A stretch of 58,303 nucleotides of DNA from contig SUZE01000013.1 of NCBI GenBank assembly GCA_015060075.1, forward strand, positions 1 through 58,303, given 5' to 3'. Shown piece after piece: positions 35,394 through 44,433 of the stretch (positions within the stretch are counted from its first letter, which is position 1; each line of letters begins with the position of its first letter). The notes below the pieces were generated by a model, which saw only the letters and a program-made list of their open reading frames with translations, did not search any database and had not been told where the DNA came from. This stretch comes from Rikenellaceae bacterium (GTDB lineage Bacteria > Bacteroidota > Bacteroidia > Bacteroidales > Rikenellaceae). Position numbers and translations under genes: made by a program.

Positions 35394-36278
35394 TTACAAC
35401 GCTGCCAACTTGTCAAGTGCATCTACCACCATCTCCCTCACGAATGGTTTGTAGTCCGTGCAGGCGTCTTTGGCGATGCGCTGGGCGATAATCGTACATA
35501 CCGTACCCGCCTTATGCCCCATCAAGGCTGCCAAGCCTGCCAATGCCGAGGACTCCATCTCGAAGTTCGTGATGCGTCTGCCCTCGAAGCGGAACGACTC
35601 TATCTTCTCGTTCAGGTGCAAGTCTTGCGGTTGCAGGCGTACCCAACGCCCCTGCGGTGCATAGAAGCCCGGTGCTGCAATGGTGATACCCTCTCGGGTA
35701 ACATCTTTGAAATGCTCGAACAGCGACTTATCTGCATCGATAAAGTACGGCGCAGTGAGTTGCGGATTCCAACCCGTATGCTCCACAAATGCCTTCTCAA
35801 TAGCCAAATCGCACACCTCGTTGCGACCTGCGTAGTAGTTCAATAAGCCGTCAAAGCCTACCGAGGTGCGGGCAAAAACACGCTCGCCAACCTTGATATC
35901 CTCCTGCAATGCTCCCGAAGTGCCAAGGCGGAGCAGGGTGAGTTGTTTGAACTCGTCTTTCACCTGTCGGGTTGCAAAGTCGATGTTCGCAAGTGCGTCC
36001 AACTCCGTAACCACAATGTCGATATTGTCCGTTCCGATACCCGTAGAGAGTGCCGTCATTCGGCGACCTTTGTAGACACCTGTAACGGTCTTGAACTCTC
36101 GGCTCTCAACCTCGCACTCGATATTATCGAAGTAGGAGGCAATCATCTCTACCCTACCTGGGTCACCCACCAATATCACGATATCCGAGATTTGCTCGGG
36201 GCGAAGGTGAAGATGAAATATCGAACCGTCCTCATTTATAATGAGTTCCGATGCAGGAATAACTCTCTTTGCGCTCAT
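35394..36278 (-). CDS. Uridine phosphorylase-like nucleoside phosphorylase
   Basis: 294 residues of the PNP/UDP family. VILVGDPGRVEMIASYF is the phosphate-binding Gly-Asp-Pro-Gly-Arg motif, STGIGTDNIDIVVTEL follows, LLRLGTSGALQ is the family signature, and RRITNFEMESSALAGLAALMGH holds the nucleoside-binding Glu-Met-Glu. It splits a nucleoside with phosphate in salvage. Uridine is the best guess. Confidence 0.88.
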   Translation of the reverse strand: MSAKRVIPASELIINEDGSIFHLHLRPEQISDIVILVGDPGRVEMIASYFDNIECEVESREFKTVTGVYKGRRMTALSTGIGTDNIDIVVTELDALANIDFATRQVKDEFKQLTLLRLGTSGALQEDIKVGERVFARTSVGFDGLLNYYAGRNEVCDLAIEKAFVEHTGWNPQLTAPYFIDADKSLFEHFKDVTREGITIAAPGFYAPQGRWVRLQPQDLHLNEKIESFRFEGRRITNFEMESSALAGLAALMGHKAGTVCTIIAQRIAKDACTDYKPFVREMVVDALDKLAAL

Positions 36279-36393
36279 ATTCTAAACTTTTAACAGTTAT
36301 ACTCTTGGATATTTGGCATAAAAATAGTACATTTACAACGATTTTCAAAGCAAAACCGAACTTTTTTTATTAAAAATAAAAAACCATACTACT

Positions 36394-37782
36394 ATGACAC
36401 TCATTAAATCTATCTCCGGTATTCGTGGTACCATCGGTGGCGAGGTAGGCGAAAACCTCACTCCGATTGACATTGTGAAGTTCACAATTGCCTACACACG
36501 TTTTATTGCAGGCAAGAATAACGCCAAACGACTACGCATCGTTGTTGGTCGTGATGCACGCATCTCAGGCGAGATGGTGAACGACATCATCGAGGGTACT
36601 CTCCTCGGTTGTGGCGTAGATGTTATAAACGTTGGTCTTTGCACCACCCCGGGTACAGAAATGGCAGTTATCACCCACAAGGCTGATGGCGGTATCATCA
36701 TCACCGCATCGCACAATCCAAAGCAGTGGAACGCCCTCAAACTCCTCAACGAGAAGGGTGAGTTCCTCAACGCTGCCGAGGGAAAGCAGGTACTCGCTCT
36801 CGCCGAGCAGGAGGATTTCCTCTTCCCTGATGTCGAGAACATCGGAAAGGTGATTTCGAGAGAGGACTTCAACCCTACACACATTGAACAGGTACTCGCT
36901 CTTAACCTCGTTGATGTTGAGAAGGTTAAGGCTCGTAAGTTCAAGGTGGTTGTAGATGCCGTAAACTCTATTGGCGGTGTTGTAATTCCTGCACTCTTGG
37001 AGAAACTCGGTTGCGAGGTCGTAAAACTCAACTGCGAGCCTAACGGTCACTTTGCGCACAACCCTGAGCCACTCCCTCAAAACCTCACCGAGATTTCGGA
37101 GGTTATCGTCAAGGAGGGTGCCGACCTCGGTGTTGTGGTAGACCCCGATGTGGACCGTTTGGCACTCGTGAACGAAGATGGCACGATGTTTGGCGAGGAG
37201 TACACTTTGGTTGCCGTAGCGGACTATATCCTCTCGCACACCAAGGGTAACACCTGCTCGAATCTCTCATCTTCACGTGCGCTTTGCGATGTGACAATGG
37301 CGCACGGTGGCTCTTACGCAGCATCTGCCGTTGGCGAGGTGAATGTCGTGACAAAGATGAAGGAGACAGGCGCAGTTATCGGTGGCGAGGGCAACGGTGG
37401 AGTTATCTACCCTGAGTTGCACTACGGTCGTGATGCTCTCGTGGGTGTTGCGTTGTTCCTCACCTACCTCGCAGAGTTGGGTTGCACGATGACGCAGTTG
37501 CGTTTGCGCTACCCTGCTTACTTCGCTTCGAAGAATAAGATTGAACTTACTCCTGCTATTGACGTGGATAAGGTGTTGGCTACAATCAAGGAGCGTTACT
37601 CGCACGAGCGTGTTACCGATATTGATGGTGTGAAGATTGACACCCTCCCATATTGGGTACACCTCCGCAAGTCGAACACCGAGCCTATTATCCGCATCTA
37701 CACCGAGGCTAAATCGCAAGAGAAGGCTGACGAAGTAGCCGAGAAGTTTATCGCAGAGATTAAGGAGATTTGCAATCTCTAA
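36394..37782 (+). CDS. glmM: Phosphoglucosamine mutase-type phosphohexomutase
   Basis: 462 residues. The phosphoserine loop is GGIIITASHNPKQWNALK, the metal-binding motif is VDPDVDRLALV, the sugar-binding loop is GGEGNGGVIYPELHYGRD, and the C-terminal phosphate loop is VHLRKSNTEPIIRIYTEA. It interconverts glucosamine-6-phosphate and glucosamine-1-phosphate for peptidoglycan and LPS. A phosphomannomutase/phosphoglucomutase activity cannot be excluded. Single gene between repeat-rich spacers. Confidence 0.88.
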   Translation: MTLIKSISGIRGTIGGEVGENLTPIDIVKFTIAYTRFIAGKNNAKRLRIVVGRDARISGEMVNDIIEGTLLGCGVDVINVGLCTTPGTEMAVITHKADGGIIITASHNPKQWNALKLLNEKGEFLNAAEGKQVLALAEQEDFLFPDVENIGKVISREDFNPTHIEQVLALNLVDVEKVKARKFKVVVDAVNSIGGVVIPALLEKLGCEVVKLNCEPNGHFAHNPEPLPQNLTEISEVIVKEGADLGVVVDPDVDRLALVNEDGTMFGEEYTLVAVADYILSHTKGNTCSNLSSSRALCDVTMAHGGSYAASAVGEVNVVTKMKETGAVIGGEGNGGVIYPELHYGRDALVGVALFLTYLAELGCTMTQLRLRYPAYFASKNKIELTPAIDVDKVLATIKERYSHERVTDIDGVKIDTLPYWVHLRKSNTEPIIRIYTEAKSQEKADEVAEKFIAEIKEICNL

Positions 37783-37978
37783 AACGGAAAGCGGAAAACG
37801 GAAAACTAAAAACTGAGAGCGCACCCCATAAAGCGAACGGAGTGAGCGCCCCCATAAAGGGCGGAACGCCCGCCCCCATAAAGCAGTCGCAGACTGCGCC
37901 CCCAGAAAACTCTGCGCCTTGACCACGCTCGGAGTTCGGGGTAGCGGAAAACGAAAAACTAATTATTAATTTTTAATT
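37783..37978. repeat. R1 repeat, copy b (minus sense), flanked by heptamer tracts
   Basis: 37817-37938 is an R1 module in reverse sense, with GCGAACGGAGTGAGCGCC and GGGCGGAACGCCCGCCCCC. GGAAAAC heptamers lie on both sides (37783-37808 and about 37944-37960). This fills the glmM-peptidase gap. Confidence 0.85.
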
Positions 37979-39340
37979 GTGAAACGAGTTCACGCCTATA
38001 TTTCAGAGAACAGAGAGCGATTCCTCGATGAGTTGTTCGAGGTGTTGCGTATCCCTTCTATCAGTGCGCAGTCTTCGCACAAGGAGGATATGGTAAAATG
38101 TGCCGAGCATCTCGCCATGGCTCTTGCCAAGGCTGGTGCCGACCTAACCGAGGTTATCCCTACCGAGGGTAACCCCGTAGTCTATGCCGAGAAAATCATC
38201 TCGCCCGATGCCAAGACCGTATTGGTCTATGGTCACTATGACGTTATGCCCGTAGACCCTCGCGAGGAGTGGAACACCGAGCCTTTCGAGCCGACCATCA
38301 TCAACAACCGCATCTACGCTCGTGGTGCTGACGATGACAAAGGTCAGTCGTTTATGCACATCAAGGCGTTCGAGGCGATGTGCGCCACAGACTCACTCCC
38401 TTGCAACGTCAAGTTTATGCTCGAAGGCGAGGAGGAGATTGGCTCTCCTTCGCTCTACGGCTTCTGCGAGGAGTACAAGGAGCGTCTGAAAGCGGATATT
38501 ATCCTCGTGTCGGATACCTCGATGATTTCGCTCGATACGCCATCTATAACCTGCGGTTTGCGTGGTCTTACCTATATGGAGGTGGAGGTCATCGGACCTA
38601 ACAAAGACCTCCATTCGGGGCTTTTTGGCGGTGCTGTGGCTAACCCTGCCAACGTCTTGACTCGCCTTGTGGCATCGCTCGTTGATGAGAACGGTCATAT
38701 CACCATTCCTCACTTCTACGACAAGGTGCGTGAGTTGAGTGCCGAGGAGCGCAAGGCGTTCAACGATGCTCCATTCTCGCTCGAAGAGTACAAGCAAGCA
38801 CTTGATATTGACGATATTGAGGGCGAAGCAGGCTACACCACAATCGAACGTACGGGTATCCGCCCATCGCTCGATGTGAACGGCATTTGGGGCGGTTACA
38901 CCGAGGAGGGTACAAAGACCGTTATCCCGTCACGTGCCTACGCCAAGATTTCGATGCGCCTTGTTCCCGACCAAGACTTCGAGGAGATTGGTCGCCTGTT
39001 CGAGGAGCACTTCCGCAACATCGCACCAAAGAGCGTGAAGGTGAATGTGAAGTTCCTACACGGTGGTGCGCCTTACGTTTCGCCTACCGATATGGAGGCT
39101 TACAAGGCTGCCGAAAAGGCGGTTGAGGAGGCGTTCGGTCGCAAGCCGTTACCGTTCTATTCGGGTGGCTCAATCCCTATCGTAAGCGGTTTTGAGCGCA
39201 TCCTCGGTACGAAGTCTATCCTTATCGGCTTCGGTCTGTCGGAAGACGCTATCCACTCGCCAAACGAGAGTTACGGACTCGACCAATTCGACAAAGGCTT
39301 ACAGACAATACCGCTGTTTTATAAGTACTTTGCGAGATAG
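37979..39340 (+). CDS. M20 family metallopeptidase (dipeptidase-like)
   Basis: 453 residues from a GTG start. The zinc-binding segments are VYGHYDVMPVDP, ARGADDDKGQ and MLEGEEEIGS (catalytic Glu with metal Glu), plus DTSMIS and the late His in SEDAIHSPNES. A dimerisation lid domain lies at about 200-320. Cytosolic dipeptidase or aminoacylase; there is no signal peptide. The GTG is preceded by AT-rich repeat DNA and no good Shine-Dalgarno, which is usual in this phylum. Confidence 0.9.
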   Translation: MKRVHAYISENRERFLDELFEVLRIPSISAQSSHKEDMVKCAEHLAMALAKAGADLTEVIPTEGNPVVYAEKIISPDAKTVLVYGHYDVMPVDPREEWNTEPFEPTIINNRIYARGADDDKGQSFMHIKAFEAMCATDSLPCNVKFMLEGEEEIGSPSLYGFCEEYKERLKADIILVSDTSMISLDTPSITCGLRGLTYMEVEVIGPNKDLHSGLFGGAVANPANVLTRLVASLVDENGHITIPHFYDKVRELSAEERKAFNDAPFSLEEYKQALDIDDIEGEAGYTTIERTGIRPSLDVNGIWGGYTEEGTKTVIPSRAYAKISMRLVPDQDFEEIGRLFEEHFRNIAPKSVKVNVKFLHGGAPYVSPTDMEAYKAAEKAVEEAFGRKPLPFYSGGSIPIVSGFERILGTKSILIGFGLSEDAIHSPNESYGLDQFDKGLQTIPLFYKYFAR

Positions 39341-39407
39341 CGATAGAGAGGGTTGCCGAAAGGTAGCCCTTTCTTTTTAACGGAAAACTGAAAGGTTTCT
39401 GCTACCC

Positions 39408-39642
39408 AGAACTCCAACCCTTGTCAAGGCGCAGGAGATAATAGGGGTTATAGGGGTTATAGGGGTTATAGGGGTTATAGGGTGCGCTGAAAGCCTTTGC
39501 CCTTTCCGAACTCCTACCCTTGTCAAGGCGCAGCGATTTATGGGGGGGGGTCTGCGACTGCTTTATGGGGGCGGGCGTTCCGCCCTTTATGGGGGCGCTC
39601 ACTCCGTTCGCTTTATAGGGTGCGCTGAAAGTTTTCTGCTAC
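39408..39642 (+). repeat. R1 repeat, composite copy c with 9-bp tandem repeats
   Basis: Two R1 heads (CTTGTCAAGGCGCAG) are present. After the first, a 9-bp unit TAGGGGTTA repeats about 4.5 times (39442-39481). After the second comes a full R1 body with GGGCGGGCGTTCCGCCC. Confidence 0.85.
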
Positions 39643-39690
39643 CCAAAACTCCTACCCCAGTACCCCCAGTAAGCACCGAAGGTGCGCCCC

Positions 39691-39750
39691 CAGTAAACCC
39701 CAGTAAACCCCAGTAAACCCCAGTAAACCCCAGTAAACCCCAGTAAACCC
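39691..39750. repeat. Six perfect tandem copies of a 10-bp unit
   Basis: CAGTAAACCC repeats six times without change, inside the R1-derived 524-bp gap between the peptidase and the NifU-like gene. No gene is seen in this gap. Confidence 0.95.
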
Positions 39751-39801
39751 CATAAATTAAAAGTTTTCCGTTTTCCGCTTTCAGTTTTCAGTTTATTTTA
39801 C

Positions 39802-39809
39802 TATCTTTG
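39802..39809 (+). promoter_or_regulatory. Promoter -7 element for the NifU-like/GGGtGRT pair
   Basis: TATCTTTG lies 55 bases before the ATG at 39865, just downstream of a heptamer tract as at dnaE. Confidence 0.6.
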
Positions 39810-39864
39810 TTCCGAAAAGTGTAACTATATCTATATAACAGATAAACTAAACATTCAAAAAACT

Positions 39865-40557
39865 ATGATTTACTCACACGAAGTGCAGCAGATGTGCTGC
39901 GTTAAGAAGGGTGCGAATCACGAGTCTGCTCCTATTCCTGAGGAGGGCAAGTGGGTGCGTGCCAAGGAGATAAAGGACATCTCCGGTCTTACTCACGGTA
40001 TTGGTTGGTGCGCTCCACAGCAGGGTGCGTGCAAACTTACTCTCAACGTTAAGGAGGGTATCATTCAGGAGGCTTTGGTCGAGACTATAGGTTGTTCGGG
40101 TATGACTCACTCGGCAGCGATGGCTTCGGAGATTCTCCCTGGCAAGACTATCTTGGAGGCGTTGAACACCGACCTCGTTTGCGATGCTATCAATACCGCA
40201 ATGCGAGAGTTGTTCAAGCAGATTGTTTACGGTCGTACACAGTCGGCTTTCTCGGAGGGCGGTCTTGTTATCGGTGCTTCGCTCGAAGACCTCGGTAAGG
40301 GCTTGCGTTCGCAGGTAGGTACTATGTTCGGAACTTTGGCTAAGGGTACTCGCTACCTCGAAATGGCTGAGGGTTACTGTACCCGCATGGGCCTCGATGC
40401 CAACGATGAGGTTATCGGCTACGAGTTCGTACACCTTGGCAAGTTCATGGACTTCGTAAAGAAGGGCGTAGAGCCTGTTGAGGCTTTGGAGAAGGCTAAG
40501 GGTTCGTACGGTCGCTTCAAGGATGCAGTGAAGTATATTGACCCACGTCACGAGTAG
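39865..40557 (+). CDS. NifU/IscU-like iron-sulfur scaffold family protein
   Basis: 230 residues. The conserved cysteines lie in VQQMCCV, GWCAPQQGACKLTL and ETIGCSGMTHSAAMASEILPGKTILEAL, which resembles the IscU/NifU N-terminal fold with extra Cys. It is probably a cluster-carrying protein, but not a standard IscU by length. It is followed 39 bp later by the GGGtGRT gene. The pair recurs in anaerobes by my recollection, and the shared function is not established. Confidence 0.8.
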   Translation: MIYSHEVQQMCCVKKGANHESAPIPEEGKWVRAKEIKDISGLTHGIGWCAPQQGACKLTLNVKEGIIQEALVETIGCSGMTHSAAMASEILPGKTILEALNTDLVCDAINTAMRELFKQIVYGRTQSAFSEGGLVIGASLEDLGKGLRSQVGTMFGTLAKGTRYLEMAEGYCTRMGLDANDEVIGYEFVHLGKFMDFVKKGVEPVEALEKAKGSYGRFKDAVKYIDPRHE

Positions 40558-40596
40558 TAAACCATATTGTTAAACCTTAAAAAATCAGAGAAGATT

Positions 40597-41595
40597 ATGG
40601 CATTATTTGAGAGCTATGAGCGCAGAATTGATAAGATTAACGCTGTGCTTGCACAATATGGTATTAAGAGCATCGAGGAGGCAAAGGCAATTTGCGATGA
40701 GAAGGGATTGGACCCATACAAGATGTGTGAGGAGACACAGCCAATCTGCTTCGAGAACGCAAAGTGGGCTTATGTAGTAGGTGCTGCTATCGCAATTAAG
40801 AAGGGTTGCACCGCTGCTGCTGATGCAGCCGAGGCTATCGGTGAGGGTTTGCAGGCATTCTGCATCAACGGCTCGGTAGCAGAGGACCGCAAGGTAGGTA
40901 TCGGACACGGCAACTTGGCAGCACGTCTGCTCCGTGAGGAGACACAGTGCTTCGCATTCTTGGCAGGTCACGAGTCGTTCGCTGCTGCCGAGGGCGCAAT
41001 CAAGATTGCAGAGATGGCAAACAAAGTTCGTAAGAACCCACTCCGTGTAATCCTCAATGGCTTGGGTAAGGACGCTGCGAAGATTATCTCTCGCATCAAC
41101 GGTTTTACCTATGTACAGACCGAGTTCGACTACTACACAGGCGAGGTACACGAGGTTTCGGCAACTCCATATTCTGACGGTCTTCGTTCGAAGGTTCGTT
41201 GCTATGGTGTAGATGACGTTCGTGAGGGCGTAGCAGTGATGTGGCGTGAGGACGTTGATGTATCGATTACCGGTAACTCGACAAACCCAACCCGTTTCCA
41301 GCACCCAGTAGCAGGAACATACAAGAAGGAGCGTGTATTGGCAGGTAAAAAGTACTTCTCGGTAGCATCGGGAGGTGGTACAGGTCGTACATTGCACCCA
41401 GATAACATGGGCGCAGGTCCAGCATCGTACGGTATGACCGATACACTTGGTCGTATGCACTCGGACGCTCAGTTCGCAGGTTCATCTTCGGTACCTGCTC
41501 ATGTTGAGATGATGGGCTTCCTCGGTATGGGTAACAACCCAATGGTAGGTGCTACCGTTGCTGTTGCCGTAGCTGTTCAGCAGGCGATGAAATAG
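40597..41595 (+). CDS. GGGtGRT protein, 3' end supplied by the integrated element
   Basis: 332 residues from ATG 40597; a TTG at 40567 is less likely. It contains the diagnostic FSVASGGGTGRTLHPDNM motif and an Ala-rich C-terminus. Function unknown. The last 54 codons have a diverged second copy at 51804-51965. Integration at about 41443-41462 evidently swapped the 3' end for an element-borne copy, keeping the frame. The stop is followed by a terminator at 41623. Confidence 0.85.
   Translation: MALFESYERRIDKINAVLAQYGIKSIEEAKAICDEKGLDPYKMCEETQPICFENAKWAYVVGAAIAIKKGCTAAADAAEAIGEGLQAFCINGSVAEDRKVGIGHGNLAARLLREETQCFAFLAGHESFAAAEGAIKIAEMANKVRKNPLRVILNGLGKDAAKIISRINGFTYVQTEFDYYTGEVHEVSATPYSDGLRSKVRCYGVDDVREGVAVMWREDVDVSITGNSTNPTRFQHPVAGTYKKERVLAGKKYFSVASGGGTGRTLHPDNMGAGPASYGMTDTLGRMHSDAQFAGSSSVPAHVEMMGFLGMGNNPMVGATVAVAVAVQQAMK
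41435..41462. other. Candidate left attachment site (attL)
   Basis: 28 bp within the GGGtGRT gene match 51805-51832 with one mismatch, including a perfect 20-bp run (41443-41462 = 51813-51832). Upstream sequence is unrelated between the two places; downstream both continue as diverged versions of the same gene end. Another perfect 29-bp identity lies further in (about 41503-41531), so the exact crossover is uncertain. Confidence 0.65.
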
Positions 41596-41622
41596 TAGAT
41601 TAAAATACTTTTCAATATCAAG

Positions 41623-41654
41623 TCCCTGTAATCCAAAAGGTTGCAGGGATTTTT
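41623..41654 (+). terminator. Terminator after GGGtGRT (element-borne)
   Basis: TCCCTGTAA and TTGCAGGGA pair except at one position, followed by five T. It differs from the terminator behind the displaced copy at 52005. Confidence 0.8.
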
Positions 41655-41842
41655 ATTTGCTCCTATTACAACGAGAAGTAGTTGGTAAATGGTAAATCTA
41701 CACCATCTCTGATTCTCTATAATCTGAGAAATTAAGCATTCTTATTCTATCCTAAATTTGCAAATTAAGTGTCAGTAAGGTTGCAAAAACGCTCTCTCTG
41801 CAATACTCCAAAATCCTTAATTTTGGCTCTTTTTTGAGAAAG

Positions 41843-41896
41843 TTTTGCGACTTATTCGCGACCATTTTTCCATTTTTTGCCATATGGTCGCAAAAA
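41843..41896. other. Left arm-type repeat cluster
   Basis: TTTTGCGACTTATTCGCGACCAT (41843-41865) has a counterpart at 51653-51675 near the right end, differing at two positions. ATGGTCGCAAAAA follows in inverted sense at about 41883-41896. The position before the integrase suggests arm or accessory binding sites. The 344-bp gap holds no gene; a lone TAAATTTG at 41753-41760 may be the integrase promoter. Confidence 0.55.
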
Positions 41897-41975
41897 TCCA
41901 TATAACGAACAGATTTACAGCAAGATGACTGATTTTTAAGTGCTTCAAATTGTTAAACTCAAAAATTTTAGAACA

Positions 41976-43181
41976 ATGACAAGAAGCTCATTTTCAGTAC
42001 TCTTTGCTATTCGAGAGAGTAAGGTAAGAAAGAGTGGTAATGCGCCCATCGAGGTTACAATTACCGTAAATGGAAGACGAGCCTACTTCTCAACAGGCAA
42101 GTTAGTGCATATTGACAAGTGGGACAAAGCCAAGCAACTGGTAAAAGGCAAAGATGATGAAGCCAAAAGCCTTAATCAGTTTCTGCAAGCCGTGAAAACT
42201 AGACTTTATGAGAAGGAAGCGGAGTTAATGGAACGAGGTTTTGTGGTTACAGCGGAACTGTTGCGAGATGCGTACTTTGATAAGGTGGAAACATTAAAAG
42301 AGAAAACACTGCTCGAAGTGCTGAGAGAACACAACGAGGAGCGCAAGAAGATGATTGGCAAGGCAATATCTCCTGCAACCTATTGGGTGTTTGAATACTC
42401 GGAACGCCTCTTACAAGACTTTATCAGGGAGAAGTTTCAGCGAAAAGACATCTATCTGCGAGAGCTTAATGTTGGATTTATTCAGAGTTTCCACGCCTAC
42501 CTTCTCCAATTTATGAAGCAGAACACCTCAGGCAAGCACTTGAAGTTCCTGAAACAGATTGTCAATCTCGCAGTAGCTAAATGTTACATCGCCTACAATC
42601 CGCTAAATATATATAAGGTGGAACGAGAGCTTGTTGATGTTGATTTCTTAGACGAGGAGGAGTTGCAAAAGATTATAAATTTCGATACTCCGATACCACG
42701 ATTTGAGAGGGCGAGAGATATGTTTCTCTTTGGTTGCTTCACTGGACTTAGCTACATTGACATCAAGACACTAACTAATGAGCATATCGAGAAAGATGAT
42801 ATGGGTAGAATTTGGATTAAGAAGCGCAGAGTGAAGACAGGCGTTCTATCGAGAATACCCCTGCTACCGATTGCCAAACTCATTTTGGAGAAGTACAAAG
42901 GGGGAGATAGGTTGCTACCAATTCAAGATCCTTCGGACATAAATAAGTACTTGAAGGATATTGCTATTCTCTGCAACATCAACAAGCGCATAACATTCCA
43001 TACGAGTAGGCACACCTTCGCCTCAACGGTTACTTTGGCGAACAACATATCTATCGAGGTGGTTTCAAAAATGCTTGGGCACACCAACACTCGAATGACC
43101 ACCCACTACGCCAAACTATTAGACAAGTGCATAGGCGAACAGATGGATAAACTTATGGACTCTTACGAAGATATTGTTTAG
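41976..43181 (+). CDS. Tyrosine recombinase (IntDOT-like integrase)
   Basis: 401 residues from ATG 41976. An arm-binding-like N-terminus (FAIRESKVRKSGNAPIEVTITVNGRRAYFSTGK) and SAM-like core-binding domain precede the catalytic domain. The first catalytic Arg is replaced by Ser in FTGLSYIDIKTL (position 259), as known for Bacteroides CTnDOT integrase. The rest is conserved: HTSRHTFAS and LGHTNTRMTTHYAKLLD with the nucleophile Tyr. It lies next to the left junction and probably drives integration and excision of the element. Confidence 0.92.
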   Translation: MTRSSFSVLFAIRESKVRKSGNAPIEVTITVNGRRAYFSTGKLVHIDKWDKAKQLVKGKDDEAKSLNQFLQAVKTRLYEKEAELMERGFVVTAELLRDAYFDKVETLKEKTLLEVLREHNEERKKMIGKAISPATYWVFEYSERLLQDFIREKFQRKDIYLRELNVGFIQSFHAYLLQFMKQNTSGKHLKFLKQIVNLAVAKCYIAYNPLNIYKVERELVDVDFLDEEELQKIINFDTPIPRFERARDMFLFGCFTGLSYIDIKTLTNEHIEKDDMGRIWIKKRRVKTGVLSRIPLLPIAKLILEKYKGGDRLLPIQDPSDINKYLKDIAILCNINKRITFHTSRHTFASTVTLANNISIEVVSKMLGHTNTRMTTHYAKLLDKCIGEQMDKLMDSYEDIV

Positions 43182-43196
43182 CGATTACACAGTTTT

Positions 43197-43230
43197 TAAT
43201 CCCACTTATTTTTTATAGGTGGGATTTTCT
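43197..43230 (+). terminator. Integrase terminator
   Basis: AATCCCACTTA-type arm pairs with TAGGTGGGATT around a T-rich loop, then a T-rich tail. Confidence 0.8.
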
Positions 43231-43233
43231 TTT

Positions 43234-43241
43234 TATCTTTG
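43234..43241 (+). promoter_or_regulatory. Promoter -7 element (TATCTTTG)
   Basis: TATCTTTG lies 14-17 bases before the next gene's start, implying an almost leaderless transcript. Confidence 0.5.
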
Positions 43242-43258
43242 AAGAAAATTGTAAGGTG

Positions 43259-44194
43259 ATGAAGATTCAGATACCAAGGTTAAGCACAATGTTACCCAAA
43301 CTCGAATCATTCTTTGGGTTCCAAATTTGCGACATAACAGAGGAACTGTTGGAGGTTTACAACAAACAAGTTCAAGAAGAACGAATAGACGAAGAACTTG
43401 CAAAAGCACACACTTCAATATCGAGTGACCACTCTACTATCCGAGTGGTAGATTATGTGATGGCAACTAATGATATAGTTAGAATTGCTGTAAGTAATGA
43501 CTTCGTACATCAGATTGAAGCGATTCGCTCTTTGTGTGAGCATGCGATGCAAGATGACTATAAAGACTGCGCATGGATTTTATCTTTTATGGCAGCTTTA
43601 TTGAATCGTGATATGAATACCATCGGTTGCTATAGCTCTACCGATGAATTTGAATGGACTCAGGAAAATTATACTCGCCACATAAGACCAGAACTTTTGC
43701 GTTTATACATCGCTCGTAATGATAGAGGTGGTAAATATCACAAAAATTGCACTATTACATTTGGTGCCACAACAACATCTATCCAAGCAGATTTTCCATG
43801 GTTTGAGAAAATGTTAGACCGCTACTTCCATCGTTTTCTTGGAGTAAATAGCGTAGAAGAAGCTAAAGCAGAGTTAGAATCCATATATGGCAAGAAAGTA
43901 GGACACCCTCTAGACAGAACAGTCGCCACACTTATTTGGGGAACATTTCATTTGCTCCAAACAATCCCATCTATGGCTTCTGCAAATCCGAAGAGTTGTT
44001 CAAGAGCACAGAGCCGTTTTATTGCAGACTACCTTGATATAATAGGCTTAATAAACATTCTCGATTCTGATAGCGAGGCTATACGCAGTCGCCTAAACAA
44101 CTACCTAAAAAAGTTCAACTCGCTTAAAGAGTTGCTAGATAAGCAAGAATATAGGTACTCTCCTAATAATCCAAGCCAAGTAGAGCTATATTAA
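43259..44194 (+). CDS. Unknown protein in the element
   Basis: 311 residues from ATG 43259 (a GTG three bases earlier is in frame). Mixed helical protein with no signal peptide or membrane segment. Visible stretches are IVRIAVSNDFVHQIEAIRSLCEHAM, CAWILSFMAALLNRDMNTIGCYSS and a helical C-terminus (RLNNYLKKFNSLKELLDKQEY). I recognise no family. It has its own promoter-like box directly downstream of the integrase, so it could be an element control or cargo gene. Confidence 0.7.
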   Translation: MKIQIPRLSTMLPKLESFFGFQICDITEELLEVYNKQVQEERIDEELAKAHTSISSDHSTIRVVDYVMATNDIVRIAVSNDFVHQIEAIRSLCEHAMQDDYKDCAWILSFMAALLNRDMNTIGCYSSTDEFEWTQENYTRHIRPELLRLYIARNDRGGKYHKNCTITFGATTTSIQADFPWFEKMLDRYFHRFLGVNSVEEAKAELESIYGKKVGHPLDRTVATLIWGTFHLLQTIPSMASANPKSCSRAQSRFIADYLDIIGLINILDSDSEAIRSRLNNYLKKFNSLKELLDKQEYRYSPNNPSQVELY

Positions 44195-44316
44195 CAAGTT
44201 TTCAGCATACGCTTGAAGCACCTTACCACAATTTGGTTTGGTGCTTTTGTTTTGTGGTAAATAATACCCCCTTAACATGCAATAATTGTGTACCAACATA
44301 CCCCATTTTTTCTTTC

Positions 44317-44324
44317 TAATTTTG
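44317..44324 (+). promoter_or_regulatory. Promoter -7 element (TAATTTTG)
   Basis: TAATTTTG lies 109 bases before the next ATG. The leader contains the palindrome CCCGAAAATTCGGG (44383-44396), a possible hairpin or operator. Confidence 0.45.
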
Positions 44325-44433
44325 CACTCGCAATTCGGTTGGTAATGGCAAGATGCGCATAGCCCCTCAACAGCGAGTTGCCCCGAAAATTCGGGAATTA
44401 AAACAAAATATAAAATATTAAAAATTTATTTTT

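Noticed and set aside
36312..36335. Promoter for glmM (TTTG...TACATTTA)
   Set aside because: Spacing is only 12 bases and the -7 box ends in A, so the match is too weak to list.
39691..39750. CRISPR array
   Set aside because: The 10-bp units are contiguous without spacers and there are no cas genes.
40603..41460. 285-codon frame opposite the GGGtGRT gene
   Set aside because: Cys/Thr/Leu-rich antisense shadow; the plus-strand gene is conserved and duplicated at the protein level.
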